DNA of 64,000 nt, taken from Wuchereria bancrofti (taxonomy: Eukaryota; Nematoda; Chromadorea; Rhabditida; Onchocercidae). The stretch's first letter is position 1. Every line of letters begins with the position of its first letter. Below the pieces are notes generated by a model. The model ran no database searches and was not told the origin of the DNA. It worked only from the letters and a program-made list of their open reading frames with translations. The DNA lies in the NCBI GenBank assembly GCA_005281725.1, contig SSBO01000009.1, positions 9,331,795 through 9,395,794 on the forward strand, written 5' to 3'. Below, one piece after another: positions 53,986 through 64,000 of this stretch. The translations under genes were made by a program, and so were the position numbers.

Positions 53986-55737
53986 CTTAAAAAATTTTAA
54001 AAATATATAAAAAATAAATAAAATAAATTTAACGAGAAAAAAAAATGATGAAAATATATAAATGATCATATCATATATGCATAAATCATTTAAATAAGAA
54101 AAATATCATAGCTGTTGAATTACTACTGATATTTGTAACAATAATTATACAAATTTCAATAATATTTAAGAAAGTTATTGACAAAAGATAGTGAAATATT
54201 ATTTCCATTATGCGATTATGAAAAGATAAATTAACATTTTAGTTACCAAACAGTTTATAGGACAGAAATTTAAATGTCACAAAAAAAGATTTTCATTATG
54301 CTCGTTTTTTAATATGAATTAGCTTATTGCTTAGAATTAGAATTATCGTATCAAGTATGCAAGCAACAGATTACTTTTTTTTTATCACTATTAAATATAA
54401 TTAATTTCATCAGTCAGAATATACTACTAAAATAATTAGTAAGAAATAAATGATTACTTAATTACGCTGTGATTTCTTGAATGTTTTATATAATCAATAA
54501 TTAATTTGTATACAATGATACACTTCTCGCAATACTTCTACCATATAATAAAAAATTGCTGGAATAAAATTAAAAAACGAATGAAAATAGAAATTTAAAG
54601 AGAAAGACTTAAACCAAATTCTAATATCATTAACGTTAGCTAAATTTGTATACATTTTTAGCCGACAAATTAATCTATTTGACAGATCTCACAATTAAAA
54701 ATTAATCTATTTGACAAATCTCAAAAAAAAAAAAAAAATATTTGACAAGAAATATCAAAAACAATTTCGTTTAGTTTTTTTCTAATACTTTGAAAAAAAG
54801 AAAAAATTTTTGTTTCTATTCATTTAAGTCATTTTCTAACAGTGATTTTGACTGTTTTAGTTACAACACATACAAAGCAACAAAAATATATGTAGGAAAA
54901 AAAAAACTGAAATTGATAGGATGACATGAGAAGATAAAAAGCAAAGAATCAACCAAGCAACTATCATATATTACAATCAACACAAATAAATGAAAGGCAC
55001 AAAAAAAAAAGCACATGCGACGAATTAATTCCAATTGAAAATTTTTAATGAGATCAAAAGTCATTTACTTCCAAAATTAATTTTAAATTATTCAAACTGC
55101 CTCTAAAATTCGTCACGATATAAACAAAACTGTCTATATATTTTTTTCAAGAATTAATCATTGAACACTGTTAATTTAAAAAAATCTCACTACATTAATA
55201 TGCGAAATTTCACTTCATGTATTGATTGAGCTTTATGAATTTGTTAAAAAATTTCAATGCTTGTAGAAATAGTCTTTCTTTTATTTAAAGAATCAGTTCA
55301 TTAAATTTGTTTTTAAAAATGTTAATCCAAAAAAAAAATCTGGAATCTTTGAAATTATGTATAGAATTTGATTTAGAGAGGAAAAAAACGACAAAAGAGT
55401 TAATCAGTTATCTTAGTTTCAAAACAAAAAAAAAAAGTACTATATATATAAGAAAAACCGGAAATCAAAAAAAAAAAAAGAAAAAAAGCCATACTAGATT
55501 CATTTCGTCCATTGATATGTTTACTTTTATCTTATTATCCATATTTATACATTTATCATGAAAAAAAAATACGAGCTGAATTCCAGGAATCAATCAGGAA
55601 TATAATTTTATGGAACAAATTTAATACTTGAAAAACATTGAATTTTATTACATGATATAATTATAATAAACTACACATTAGGATAAAATTCAAAAATATT
55701 AAATTTTGTAAACAATAACCCATATTAAGATCATAGA
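53986..55737. other. Intergenic, HINFP to RRM-Tudor gene
   Basis: Gene-free stretch of 1.75 kb between two minus-strand genes. It should hold the promoter of the RRM-Tudor gene and the 3' UTR of the HINFP gene. I see A/T tracts and no further exon. The spacing is too wide for a typical nematode operon gap. Confidence 0.6.
55644..55649 (-). other. Candidate polyadenylation signal of the HINFP gene
   Basis: AATAAA on the minus strand, about 90 nt past the stop codon at 55738. In such AT-rich DNA the hexamer occurs by chance often, so support is weak. Confidence 0.35.
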
Positions 55738-58700
55738 TTATGCTTTCTCTTTTGTTGCATTAACACAGCAACCTAAATCAATAGCTAAGCTTCTACTTAA
55801 ACAACGTTTTGTCTGCAATCGAGCATAACCATCTTTACATTTTTTATATTGAAATCGTGTAAATCCACGTGGTATCGAGCATTTATGCTTTCGCATTAAA
55901 TGTCGGCTTAAACCAAAACCATTTGCATATTTCGCATCACATAGATGGCACAAATGAGTGTACGGTATATAAACCTGAAATTTCATACTTTTTATATATA
56001 CTTAATTGACCTAAAATGATAACATGGAAAAGTTCAGAATGGAGAAGTAAATGCACGTACTGTTATTAATAAATCACCCAAAAGAAGGCTCACGTGTACA
56101 AAGAAAAAAAAAAAGAAATTTCAATCTCGAATTAACTTTCATTTAAAAAAAATTAATGATAAAATGAAAGAAAAATTTCTCTTAAGAAGCAATTTTTTCT
56201 TTCTTATTCTAACAACAATGAAATGTTACTCTAACCTTCACAGATACCATTTACTATGAGCGTTCAAATGTGAACTTAAGTTTGACATTATCGATTAAAT
56301 ATAATATAATCAATAAAAACCAGGAAGAAAGCTGTTTTCAAATATGCAAGAGAGATTAGATACAATTATTTCTTCTTTGTTAATATAAATTTCTTCCACA
56401 AAATTAAATGAGTGAACCACTTTAATTTAAAATAAGTATAAAACTATATGAAGACCTTGTCATGCTTTCGGATATGTGCTGTTAATTGTTTTTTCCAACG
56501 AAATTGCTCCCCACAATGTCCACATTTATGTGTAAGTTCATTAGAGTGAACAACCATATGCCGATCAACATCTGCTTTTTGCGAAAAACTGAAAACTATT
56601 TAATTAACTAAATGTAATATCGAAATTTAATACAATAATGTCCAAATGATACAATTTTAGAAAAGCATAAAACTTCAAATTCCACCTTTTCAAAATCTCA
56701 CTCAACAAAGCATGTCAGCTCACTTACATTTGTAAAATTTTACAATTTAAATAATTTTAATGCCTGATCAAGATAAAACTCGTTAAAATTAGAATAAACT
56801 ATAACACAGTAAGCTTTACATATTTGTGTGTGGTGTTAATGATTTTCTGAAGAATAATAAAGTCCAGTAATAACTGCTACAAAATTTGATACAGCTCTTG
56901 ATATACATGTCGATTCGGAAATTTTTTTTAACATTTATTTAGAAATTATATAAGTTAATTGATAGCCAACATTTCTACTTGCAGTCACTCATAATTTCTC
57001 AAATTACTTAAATGGAAATTCACAATTTTTTTTTTACCTGTGGCCGCAATAGCAACAAGTATAAAGCCGACATTTGGCATGAACAGCAGCAACATGCCTT
57101 TTCAATGCTGATGGACTGTCAACGGTCACTGTACAATATTTACACTTATGATTCATAACGTGACGGCGACAATGTTCACGTAACAAACGTTGAGTACCAA
57201 ATTGCTTTTGACATAAATGACAGGAATAAATGGTTCGAAGCTCTCCGTTTTCTAGCATTTCCGGTCCTACAATTAGAAAGAAAAACACAGGTGTGTATAA
57301 AAGTCTTTTTAAAAATTTATGGAGTGCTTCAGCAAATCATATATATTTTGAATAATTTATTTATGAAGTTCAAAACCTCCTCAAATACCGTAAAAATAGC
57401 GCAAAAAATAGGAACTTCCTTTCCTACTGAAAATTCCTCGCTGAATTTTGTCAGTTTTCTTCTTACACTAAGTTTTGCAAAACCAATTATTGGATCTATC
57501 TTTGAGCTAGGTGTGAAAATAATACGAAGCCATATTCAGTGTTTCTATAACTTTCTCTTAGGCTACATAAATGATTAGTATAAAATCATGCGATAACAAT
57601 ATAACAACATTATCATTCAATAGTAAAAAAAAAAAAAATTAATCACCAATCTGATTTTTACGAAGCATATGATCAATCAATTTTGAGTTATTAGCAAAGA
57701 AAACGCCACAGTATGGACAAGCTGCAGTCTTGTCACCCGAATGGTGCCGACAGTGTACTCGAAGATTGGCTTTGTTCTTGAAATGCATTTTACAACCTTA
57801 AAAAAAAAAAAAACCAAATAATGAAATTATCCAAATTTGCGACAGTACTCTGTTTTCAATATTTTAGGCTCACGTGTAACATAAGTAAATTAAAAATATT
57901 CAGATGAAGATAGCTATGCGTGAACAAAATAACGGTTATATATTTCGACAATAATAATGTGTAGTTCAATTTCAAAAAAAAAATCTGTTACCTTGCCAAT
58001 TGCAATTTAATTGGCATCGTTGATCACGATCCATGACACCAAGTGAATCGATATGATCATCAACATGATTACAATATAAATCGATATCGTCCCAAAGAGT
58101 CTTAAAAATTCAAAAAAAAAGTTATAACAGATTTTATTGGAAATAATCAAGGAAGAAAAAATTGATGAATTATACTAACGCTACAATTAACCCATCCACA
58201 TGCCATCGCTGAACCATCATATATTAGCTCCATAGATGTACGAAAACCACAACTGAAATAATTACTGCAAAACTTTGCAAAAATTAATTAATTGTGCACA
58301 ATTTAGAAAAGAAAAAAAAACCTAAATTATTTTTGAATGTAACTTATTCTGTGATTATTGCCTCAATGGATATCTTATGGAAGTAAGAAATAAAGTGTGT
58401 CAATACGTATTGATATGAAACCTATCATCTTATTAGTCGAACAGTTTATAAGCAAATGACAAGCAAATGTTTTAAGAAATGGTAAAAAATGAACGGAAAG
58501 TATTTTATTACTAATGCAATATTAAATTTAAGAATTTAAAAAACTGAAATATTGTAACTTTATAGTGACAAATATTTTATTAGTTTTCCCAATTTTTTTT
58601 TTCGATTTTTAACGTATCATACTCATAGTAACGCAACTGAAATAAAACAAAAGTTAGAATAACTTTTTTTTTTTTTCAATTTCTGTCCTTCACTTCATCA

Positions 58701-59809
58701 TCTTATCATCTTAGCTTAACCTATAATTTCTAATTAGATATGTAAATCGCTAATATCTTACAACTCGTATATATAGTAAAACTTTTTTAGTTAATTAAAT
58801 GCAAACATACTGTGGGATGTTTGCCACATCATCTCGACTGAAAATAACATTTAAACCAGTCCACTGTCGTCGAATATGATAATTGTGCATGTAAAGATGA
58901 CGATATAAATGATGTTCTGTAGCAAGTACCTTACTGCATCCACTTATCGGGCATACAATAATACTACCATCATTTTGATTTTGAACTACAAAAGAAAACG
59001 AAGAAACATAATAAGATACCAAATTATGTCAAAACTTGAAATACTATTTCAGAAAAAAAAAGGAAATTCACAAATGAAAAGTAATTCAAACCTGATAACT
59101 GTTCTATATGAGATCGTAAATGTTGTAGTAAATCATTCAAAGTATCGTATACCATAAAACAGCTTGACCATAAACATTTGAAATAAAACTGAAACAAATA
59201 AGAATTGATCAATTAACAAAGATAATCTTAGATCAGTTAAACTATATTTCATCCTCTGAAATAACAAAAAGAAAGAAAAAACTATTGACATGTTGAAAAC
59301 TATTGAGTGGTAATTCATAAATTTAAAACTTTAAAATGTCTATAAACATATTTATCATGTATAAAACTAAAGAGATACACATTTTAACTTTGATATAATA
59401 AAAATATCTGCATATTAATTATCCTTCCCTCATATTTTTATCACTTGCTAGTGAAATCAGATAACCTAAAATGGACTGCATTTTATTCCATCATTGTAGC
59501 TTTAGTTTCAGTTTCCATCTTTGGTTCGTTTATTCCTTCAGTATTTGCAGTTAACTTTTTACAGTTTTATCACTCTTTTTACTTGTGAATGATAACGATT
59601 TCATCTGATAAAGTAAAATTATACTTCGAATCCTTACTAACTTAAAATATGTCTTGAAATTTAAACTTCACTCTTACTTCTCTAATATAAATCAATGAAA
59701 TGAATACTTCTTTATCTTGAACTCGGGTAATCCATGCCAATGGTTCACTGGAACCTGTTGCTACAGGTACATCCATTGGTTGAAGAATAATTGGTTCAAA
59801 TTGTTCCAT
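55738..59809 (-). CDS. hinf-1: C2H2 zinc-finger protein, HINFP (histone H4 transcription factor) homologue
   Basis: Nuclear zinc-finger factor; in animals HINFP drives histone H4 transcription at the G1/S transition. Nine exons join in phase: 59809-59678, 59188-59092, 58985-58811, 58252-58180, 58100-57992, 57796-57647, 57266-57038, 56588-56456, 55974-55738 (444 aa; human HINFP is a little over 500). All introns are GT..AG. About ten fingers: 49-71, 88-110, 153-175, 192-214, 222-243, 261-281, 287-308, 316-336, 344-364, 375-396. The first four have the C-x4-C spacing; the fifth (CPYCGVFFANN) has no second histidine, a quirk I recall in vertebrate HINFP too. The strongest identifier is the block after the last finger, with RFQYKKCKDGYARLQ (406-420), matching the HINFP RF.YKEHEDGYMRLQ pattern, plus MACGWVNC and CPYCG.FFANN. 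The symbol is by homology. The gene is divergent from the gene at 61794. Confidence 0.93.
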
Positions 59810-59842
59810 TATACAACTATATTTTGTTAAACAGCAATATAC

Positions 59843-59855
59843 ACTGCAAAAAAGA
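59843..59855 (-). other. Acceptor-like site 5' of HINFP start (possible SL trans-splice site)
   Basis: On the minus strand TTTTTTGCAG ends at 59844, leaving a 34-nt leader before the ATG at 59809. No upstream coding exon in phase was seen. It fits spliced-leader addition or an upstream untranslated exon. Confidence 0.45.
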
Positions 59856-61770
59856 AAAAAAAAAGTTACGAAAAATTTCACATTAAATAGCGCTAACTTA
59901 TAAATTATTACTTAAATAAATCAAATTCTTAGCAGCTAAATTTAACCTTTAATTTGATAATAGCATTTTTTCATGCTAGCTAAAAATTGATAGTTGCACA
60001 TCAGATAGAATTGAATTTAACTGCTGTAAGTAATTATTCATCATTTTTATGCCTCTGTCAACCTTTGTATGTATTCACGCTAAGCATTCTTTTAATATGC
60101 ATAGCCAATTTTTTAAATTAGCAAGTACTAATATCAGTCTTGTACTTTTCCTATATAAAAGAATTCCTGTATAAAACATTTCATAAATCATTTCTTATCC
60201 TATCATTTCATATTTTTTCTAACTATTTCTATGAATATGGATATATCTTTGGTACAGATATATTTTTGAGTATTATTATTGCGACCTATATCCTCAGCAT
60301 TATAATCGAAATATGAAAAAACAATCTTTGATATTTCTTCCTTACTTCATTCTAAACAATACAATTAGCACAACTTTTAAATAAAAATAAAAAAATGCAA
60401 ATCCACTAAAAAAAGTAATACCAAATAAATTTAATATCAACACTAACAAATTAACAATTTGTATCAGTTAATATTAGTAAAAATTAAAATAATTTTTACC
60501 AACTAATTAGAACTAACGAACTAATTTAAGAAACAAATAATAATAAGTTGAAGAAAAAAAATTAGAACTGCTTTAACAATTTCATTAAACAAATTTACAA
60601 ATTTACTCTTCATAATAGGAAAAGAAAAGTGACAACAACAACAACAAAATAAAAATATGAAAATATTCCAAAAAAAGAACTGGAATGATTAAAGATTAAT
60701 GGAACATGAGAGAGTGTTTGTGTGGTAAAGAAAAAAAGAAACTCAGAAAAGAACATATTCTACTCTAGATGTAAAGATTGAGAAATACGAAAAAAGCATT
60801 AAAATAAGTGAGATGCAGAGAGTGAGAACGCCACAAACAAAAAAAAACATGAAAAAAGAGGAGGTAATTTCAATTTTTTGCAATTTGTATTTGCAAAAGG
60901 TTGTAGTTCAAGCTGCGACTGAAAGTAAAGTGTTGTTGTTATTTCAGGTTATCCTGAAATCAAGTATTCATTTTCAGGTTGCTTGTTATGTTTACTTTTA
61001 CTTCAAGACTTTAGAATTTCTGAAGCATTTCTTATGTTGTCACTTTTTCTTTGCAATTTTTAAGGTTATTTTCAAGCGACAAAAATAGTATTTGATACCT
61101 TCAATAAGATTTTTGTGATTATGATATGTGCCATTTGTTCCAATATTATCAGACTAATATTGCTGTTTGTAGTTTTTTTGTTTTTTTTTTTTGTTTTGAG
61201 CTGATTAAATTACAATATTTTTTCTGAGCTGATTAAATTACGATATGTATATTACCTTTGTTTAGTTAATATTTTTTGGTTTTGCCATGTTTAAGTATTT
61301 ACTGTTTATTTTTCTTATGTTTATTTGGTTCTACCATATTTAAATTTTTTTTACGAAAATATGTGTATGTATTGTTAACTTACGTTGACATATGTTTGTT
61401 GCCGACATAATTATTACTTATTAAATTTCTTTTCAGCATTGTTTTTCTTACTTATAAGAATTAAGTTGATTATTAGTTAGTTATTTCTTGTCCATATCCA
61501 TCTAATGTTAAATTAACGTACTTGTTTGTTCCATTATTAACTGATGAATAGGATTGAAGTAGAATGTTATTTGTTCAAATTAATTTATCGATTACTCAGT
61601 TGGCATTATTTTATATATTATCTAGCATTTATTAGAAATTTGAAATAATTTTTATCGGTTATATTAACTTAGCACTACTAATTATTTGACGTTTTGACGT
61701 GTATTTTTATTAGTTTGGTTCGTTAAATAGTTGCTCAGTTTGTTCACCAATGTACTTTATCTTACTTTTT
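59856..61770. promoter_or_regulatory. 1.9-kb divergent intergenic region
   Basis: Lies between the 5' ends of the minus-strand HINFP gene and the plus-strand gene at 61794, so it should hold both promoters. No clear TATA or Inr element can be called in such AT-rich DNA. The segment GAGCTGATTAAATTAC occurs twice at 28-bp spacing (61198-61213, 61226-61241). A 91-codon open frame at 60813-61088 shows no family features or usable splice context and is not called. Confidence 0.5.
61198..61241 (+). repeat. Two copies of GAGCTGATTAAATTAC
   Basis: Identical 16-mers 28 bp apart, each with a TTAAAT/ATTAA homeodomain-like core, in the region between divergent genes. Possibly a regulatory pair, possibly a short tandem duplication. 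Confidence 0.6.
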
Positions 61771-61793
61771 TTTTGCATAGAAATAAACCTAAA

Positions 61794-64000
61794 ATGTCGG
61801 TCGGTGGAATTGGTGTTTATGATCAACAACCGCAAGTATCGCAAGACACGTTCGTAGTGGTTGGTGAACCGGATGTAATCAGAAGTCAAGAAATTACTAC
61901 GAATGGTGTGGCAAATGATGTTACATATGAAACCGGAAAAGATTGTCATCGGGTTAGAATATTTTTAATTAAGTCATTCAAATTTCCGGCTTGAAGGATT
62001 TAAAATTAATGTATACAATTAGCAGCTGTAAGTGACACAGTTTCAACTTGTTCAGGGAGATTTAGAGATTTAATCAGATATAATGTTGTAGCGTGGTTTT
62101 CAGTTTATAATGACAAATATTTGTATTTTTTTTTTTTTTAAATTTTAACTTTGCAAATGCATAATTTTATTTCTAACGTATATGTTTAAAAAAGTGATTA
62201 ATTATGTTCTGCCTTCGAATTCGTTCGGTAAAATTTTTGGAAGTTCAATGGTAGTATTTCATACTGCGAATGAAAAATTTCGAAGAACGATGATTTTATA
62301 TTTCTTATTTTCATGTTTAATCGCTGGGAAATGCATTAATTTTGTGAAATTCCCTTTTTTTCCTTTAAACTATAGTGATGAATTTGTTAGATAAATTTTG
62401 AAAAATACGAAAATTTATATAAAAAATGGTACTACTAACTACCATAATGATTAGAATTATGATGAATCAGAAATAATTCTCATGCTTTTAAAATGAACTA
62501 TCTTCAAGAAGCAAATCCTATGATATTGACAACAAATTGACATTCTTCTAAATAATTAGAAGAATGTCAATTTGTTTCTAAATAATTAAAAGAATTTTCT
62601 TCTAAATAATTAAAAGAAACATTTAATGGAAAATGTTTCGGAAATATTTATTGTAAGAGATAACATGTTTGCTTCACAATAAATTCCGAAAATCTTAATT
62701 GATAGTTTTTTTTTCTCTCAATAAAATTTATTTCTGTTTAACTTTCTTATAGTACATTCTATTATTATGACTCTCTGAGGATAATGGTTATTGTTTCAGG
62801 AACCTGGTAATGACAGTGTTGCACCTGAAGCAACAACGGTATTAGAAATAGGCAAACGTCGACCAATGTATTTGACGAATGCTGGAGCACAACAATATGG
62901 TCAGGAAAGTGGTTGTAGTGTCACAAAGATTCCTCGAAATGATAATTGTTTAGAAAGTCCTGAGCGTTTATTGCCACAAGGTGATAGCGTATATCATGAT
63001 ACAGGTATGTTAGAGTTTAAATAAACATAAAAATGATAAAAGGATAAGAAATTGTAGCTATTTTAATTTAAGAATTTAAATAAATCATTATTTTATAGGC
63101 TCAGAATTGGTTGGTACTGATGATGATGGTGAACATCAGACGTTACATGATATTTCACGTTGTGCGCCACGTGAAATTACTTATGAAACATCACAATGTG
63201 ATGTGCAGCCACAACACTGTAACATACAACAGCAACATTGCAATGTACACTCGCAAAATTGTGATGTGCAAGTGTCGCTTTCAAATAGACGAATAAGTTT
63301 TCAAAATAAATCATCAAATTTTAATTTTATATACTCATATGAGTATAAATTTTCGGAATTTTACAATATTTTTGCCACATCTTATTGATAACATTGTTTA
63401 TTTGGTTGACGTTAAGCAATATCCTATTCTGGATGCATTTTTAGGCTAATCGTCAAGCGCATCCTAGAGAAAAGAATAATGTAAAAAATGAAATTGACTC
63501 TGACGAAAATACATCTCACTTATTAATCAGTTTAAGTAATGCATTGAATCCTGCTGAAGCGGAATATATTGATCGTTATCGTCCAAAAGGACGTCCAAGA
63601 GGTAAAATTTTTCGTTGCAATTCGAAAGCGTAATTAAATCTTATTTATTGTTCATAAATTTTTTTTTTTCTTACAATTCCTACTGGCAAGCATTATTTTT
63701 TATATGTAAAAATAGACGAAATTTTTATTTTATTAACTCGAAACTGTATAATTTTATATTGTGTTGTCGTTATCAGTTATTTAATTTTGTTCCCCCCTCA
63801 CTATCCCATTTAAGAATTTGCGGTATGTAATTTTGATAGTACCATTATTTGTAAGTTTTCATTTAATATCTGTTTAACAAACGAAAACCATTACTTGCTT
63901 TTTTTGATCACTTGATTTAGGCTGCAGTTTTTTATGACTATCCATCAATTAATAGCAATCATTTTTCTGGTTAATTTTGCAGGCCCCAAGCATCCTGTTT
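61794..64000 (+). CDS. Unrecognised AT-hook-like protein with a cysteine heptad repeat (5' part, runs off the window)
   Basis: I do not recognise this gene. Exons in phase: 61794-61952, 62800-63004, 63099-63271, 63445-63601, and 63983 onward, open at the window end; at least 237 residues. All introns are GT..AG, though the donor after 63271 (CAA|GTGTCG) is weak. The start ATG follows TTTTTTGCATAG by 13 nt. The N-terminus is acidic, polar and probably disordered. Two TYET motifs occur (DVTYET 42-47, EITYET 147-152). Residues 153-179 hold four seven-residue repeats with Cys at exactly 155, 162, 169 and 176. The last two exons join as PKGRPRGPKHPV, whose GRPRG (228-232) resembles the core of an AT-hook, which binds the minor groove of AT-rich DNA. 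A chromatin role is therefore a guess. It is divergent from the HINFP gene. Confidence 0.75.
62531..62620 (+). repeat. Perfect 21-bp hairpin plus two partial copies
   Basis: In intron 1 of the AT-hook-like gene. 62531-62551 (AACAAATTGACATTCTTCTAA) is complementary to 62556-62576 with a 4-nt loop. Right after it, TTCTAAATAATTAAAAGAA-type units occur twice more (to about 62620), each itself a short imperfect palindrome. It may be a small palindromic element expanding in tandem. Confidence 0.8.

Noticed and set aside
53702..55737. HINFP and RRM-Tudor as one operon
   Set aside because: The genes are on the same strand, but the 1.75-kb gap is far wider than usual operon spacing and no U-rich element could be singled out in such AT-rich DNA.
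1..64000. CRISPR arrays, bacterial operons, transposases, reverse transcriptases, viral genes
   Set aside because: None seen; repeats are microsatellites or short tandem units without regular unique spacers, and the gene structure is eukaryotic.

Overview
The window is very AT-rich eukaryotic DNA (roughly three quarters A+T by eye). It is full of homopolymer runs and microsatellites and has a few short N gaps from a draft assembly. Coding sequence is sparse and split into short exons with GT..AG introns, so whole genes had to be assembled by hand from exon fragments and splice phase. The best guess for the source is a nematode, probably a parasitic one with an AT-rich genome (Spirurina/filarial type). 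Reasons: a CEH-24/NKX2-1-type homeobox gene, a HINFP-type gene, and acceptor-like pyrimidine-AG sites directly before the start codons, as expected for spliced-leader trans-splicing. The species cannot be named from this sequence.

Layout. 1-16.8 kb: no supportable gene; low-complexity DNA, TAA/GATAAT clusters, one perfect 20-bp hairpin, a tRNA-like fragment. 16,816-33,369 (+): a complete seven-exon NK-2 homeobox gene, 393 codons spread over 16.6 kb because intron 1 is 10.9 kb and intron 3 is 3.5 kb; it carries the TN motif, a GWYG..DPRL block, a homeodomain with Tyr54 and the NK2-specific domain. 33.4-50.8 kb: a 17-kb gene-poor interval with minisatellites and a repeat whose units each carry an NK-2-like (T/C)AAGTGGC core. 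50,774-53,977 (-): a ten-exon gene for a 402-residue RRM plus Tudor protein, close in design to TDRD10. 55,738-59,809 (-): a nine-exon gene for a 444-residue protein with about ten C2H2 fingers and the C-terminal block typical of HINFP (histone H4 transcription factor). 61,794-64,000+ (+): the 5' part of an unrecognised gene with a four-copy cysteine heptad repeat and an AT-hook-like GRPRG, running off the window.

The four genes do not form an obvious pathway. The homeobox gene is convergent with the RRM-Tudor gene; HINFP and the AT-hook-like gene are divergent and share a 1.9-kb intergenic region; HINFP and RRM-Tudor lie head to tail 1.75 kb apart. The large introns and gene deserts around the homeobox gene are the natural place to look for its cis-regulation. 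No rRNA, intact tRNA, CRISPR array, transposase or reverse transcriptase was seen.
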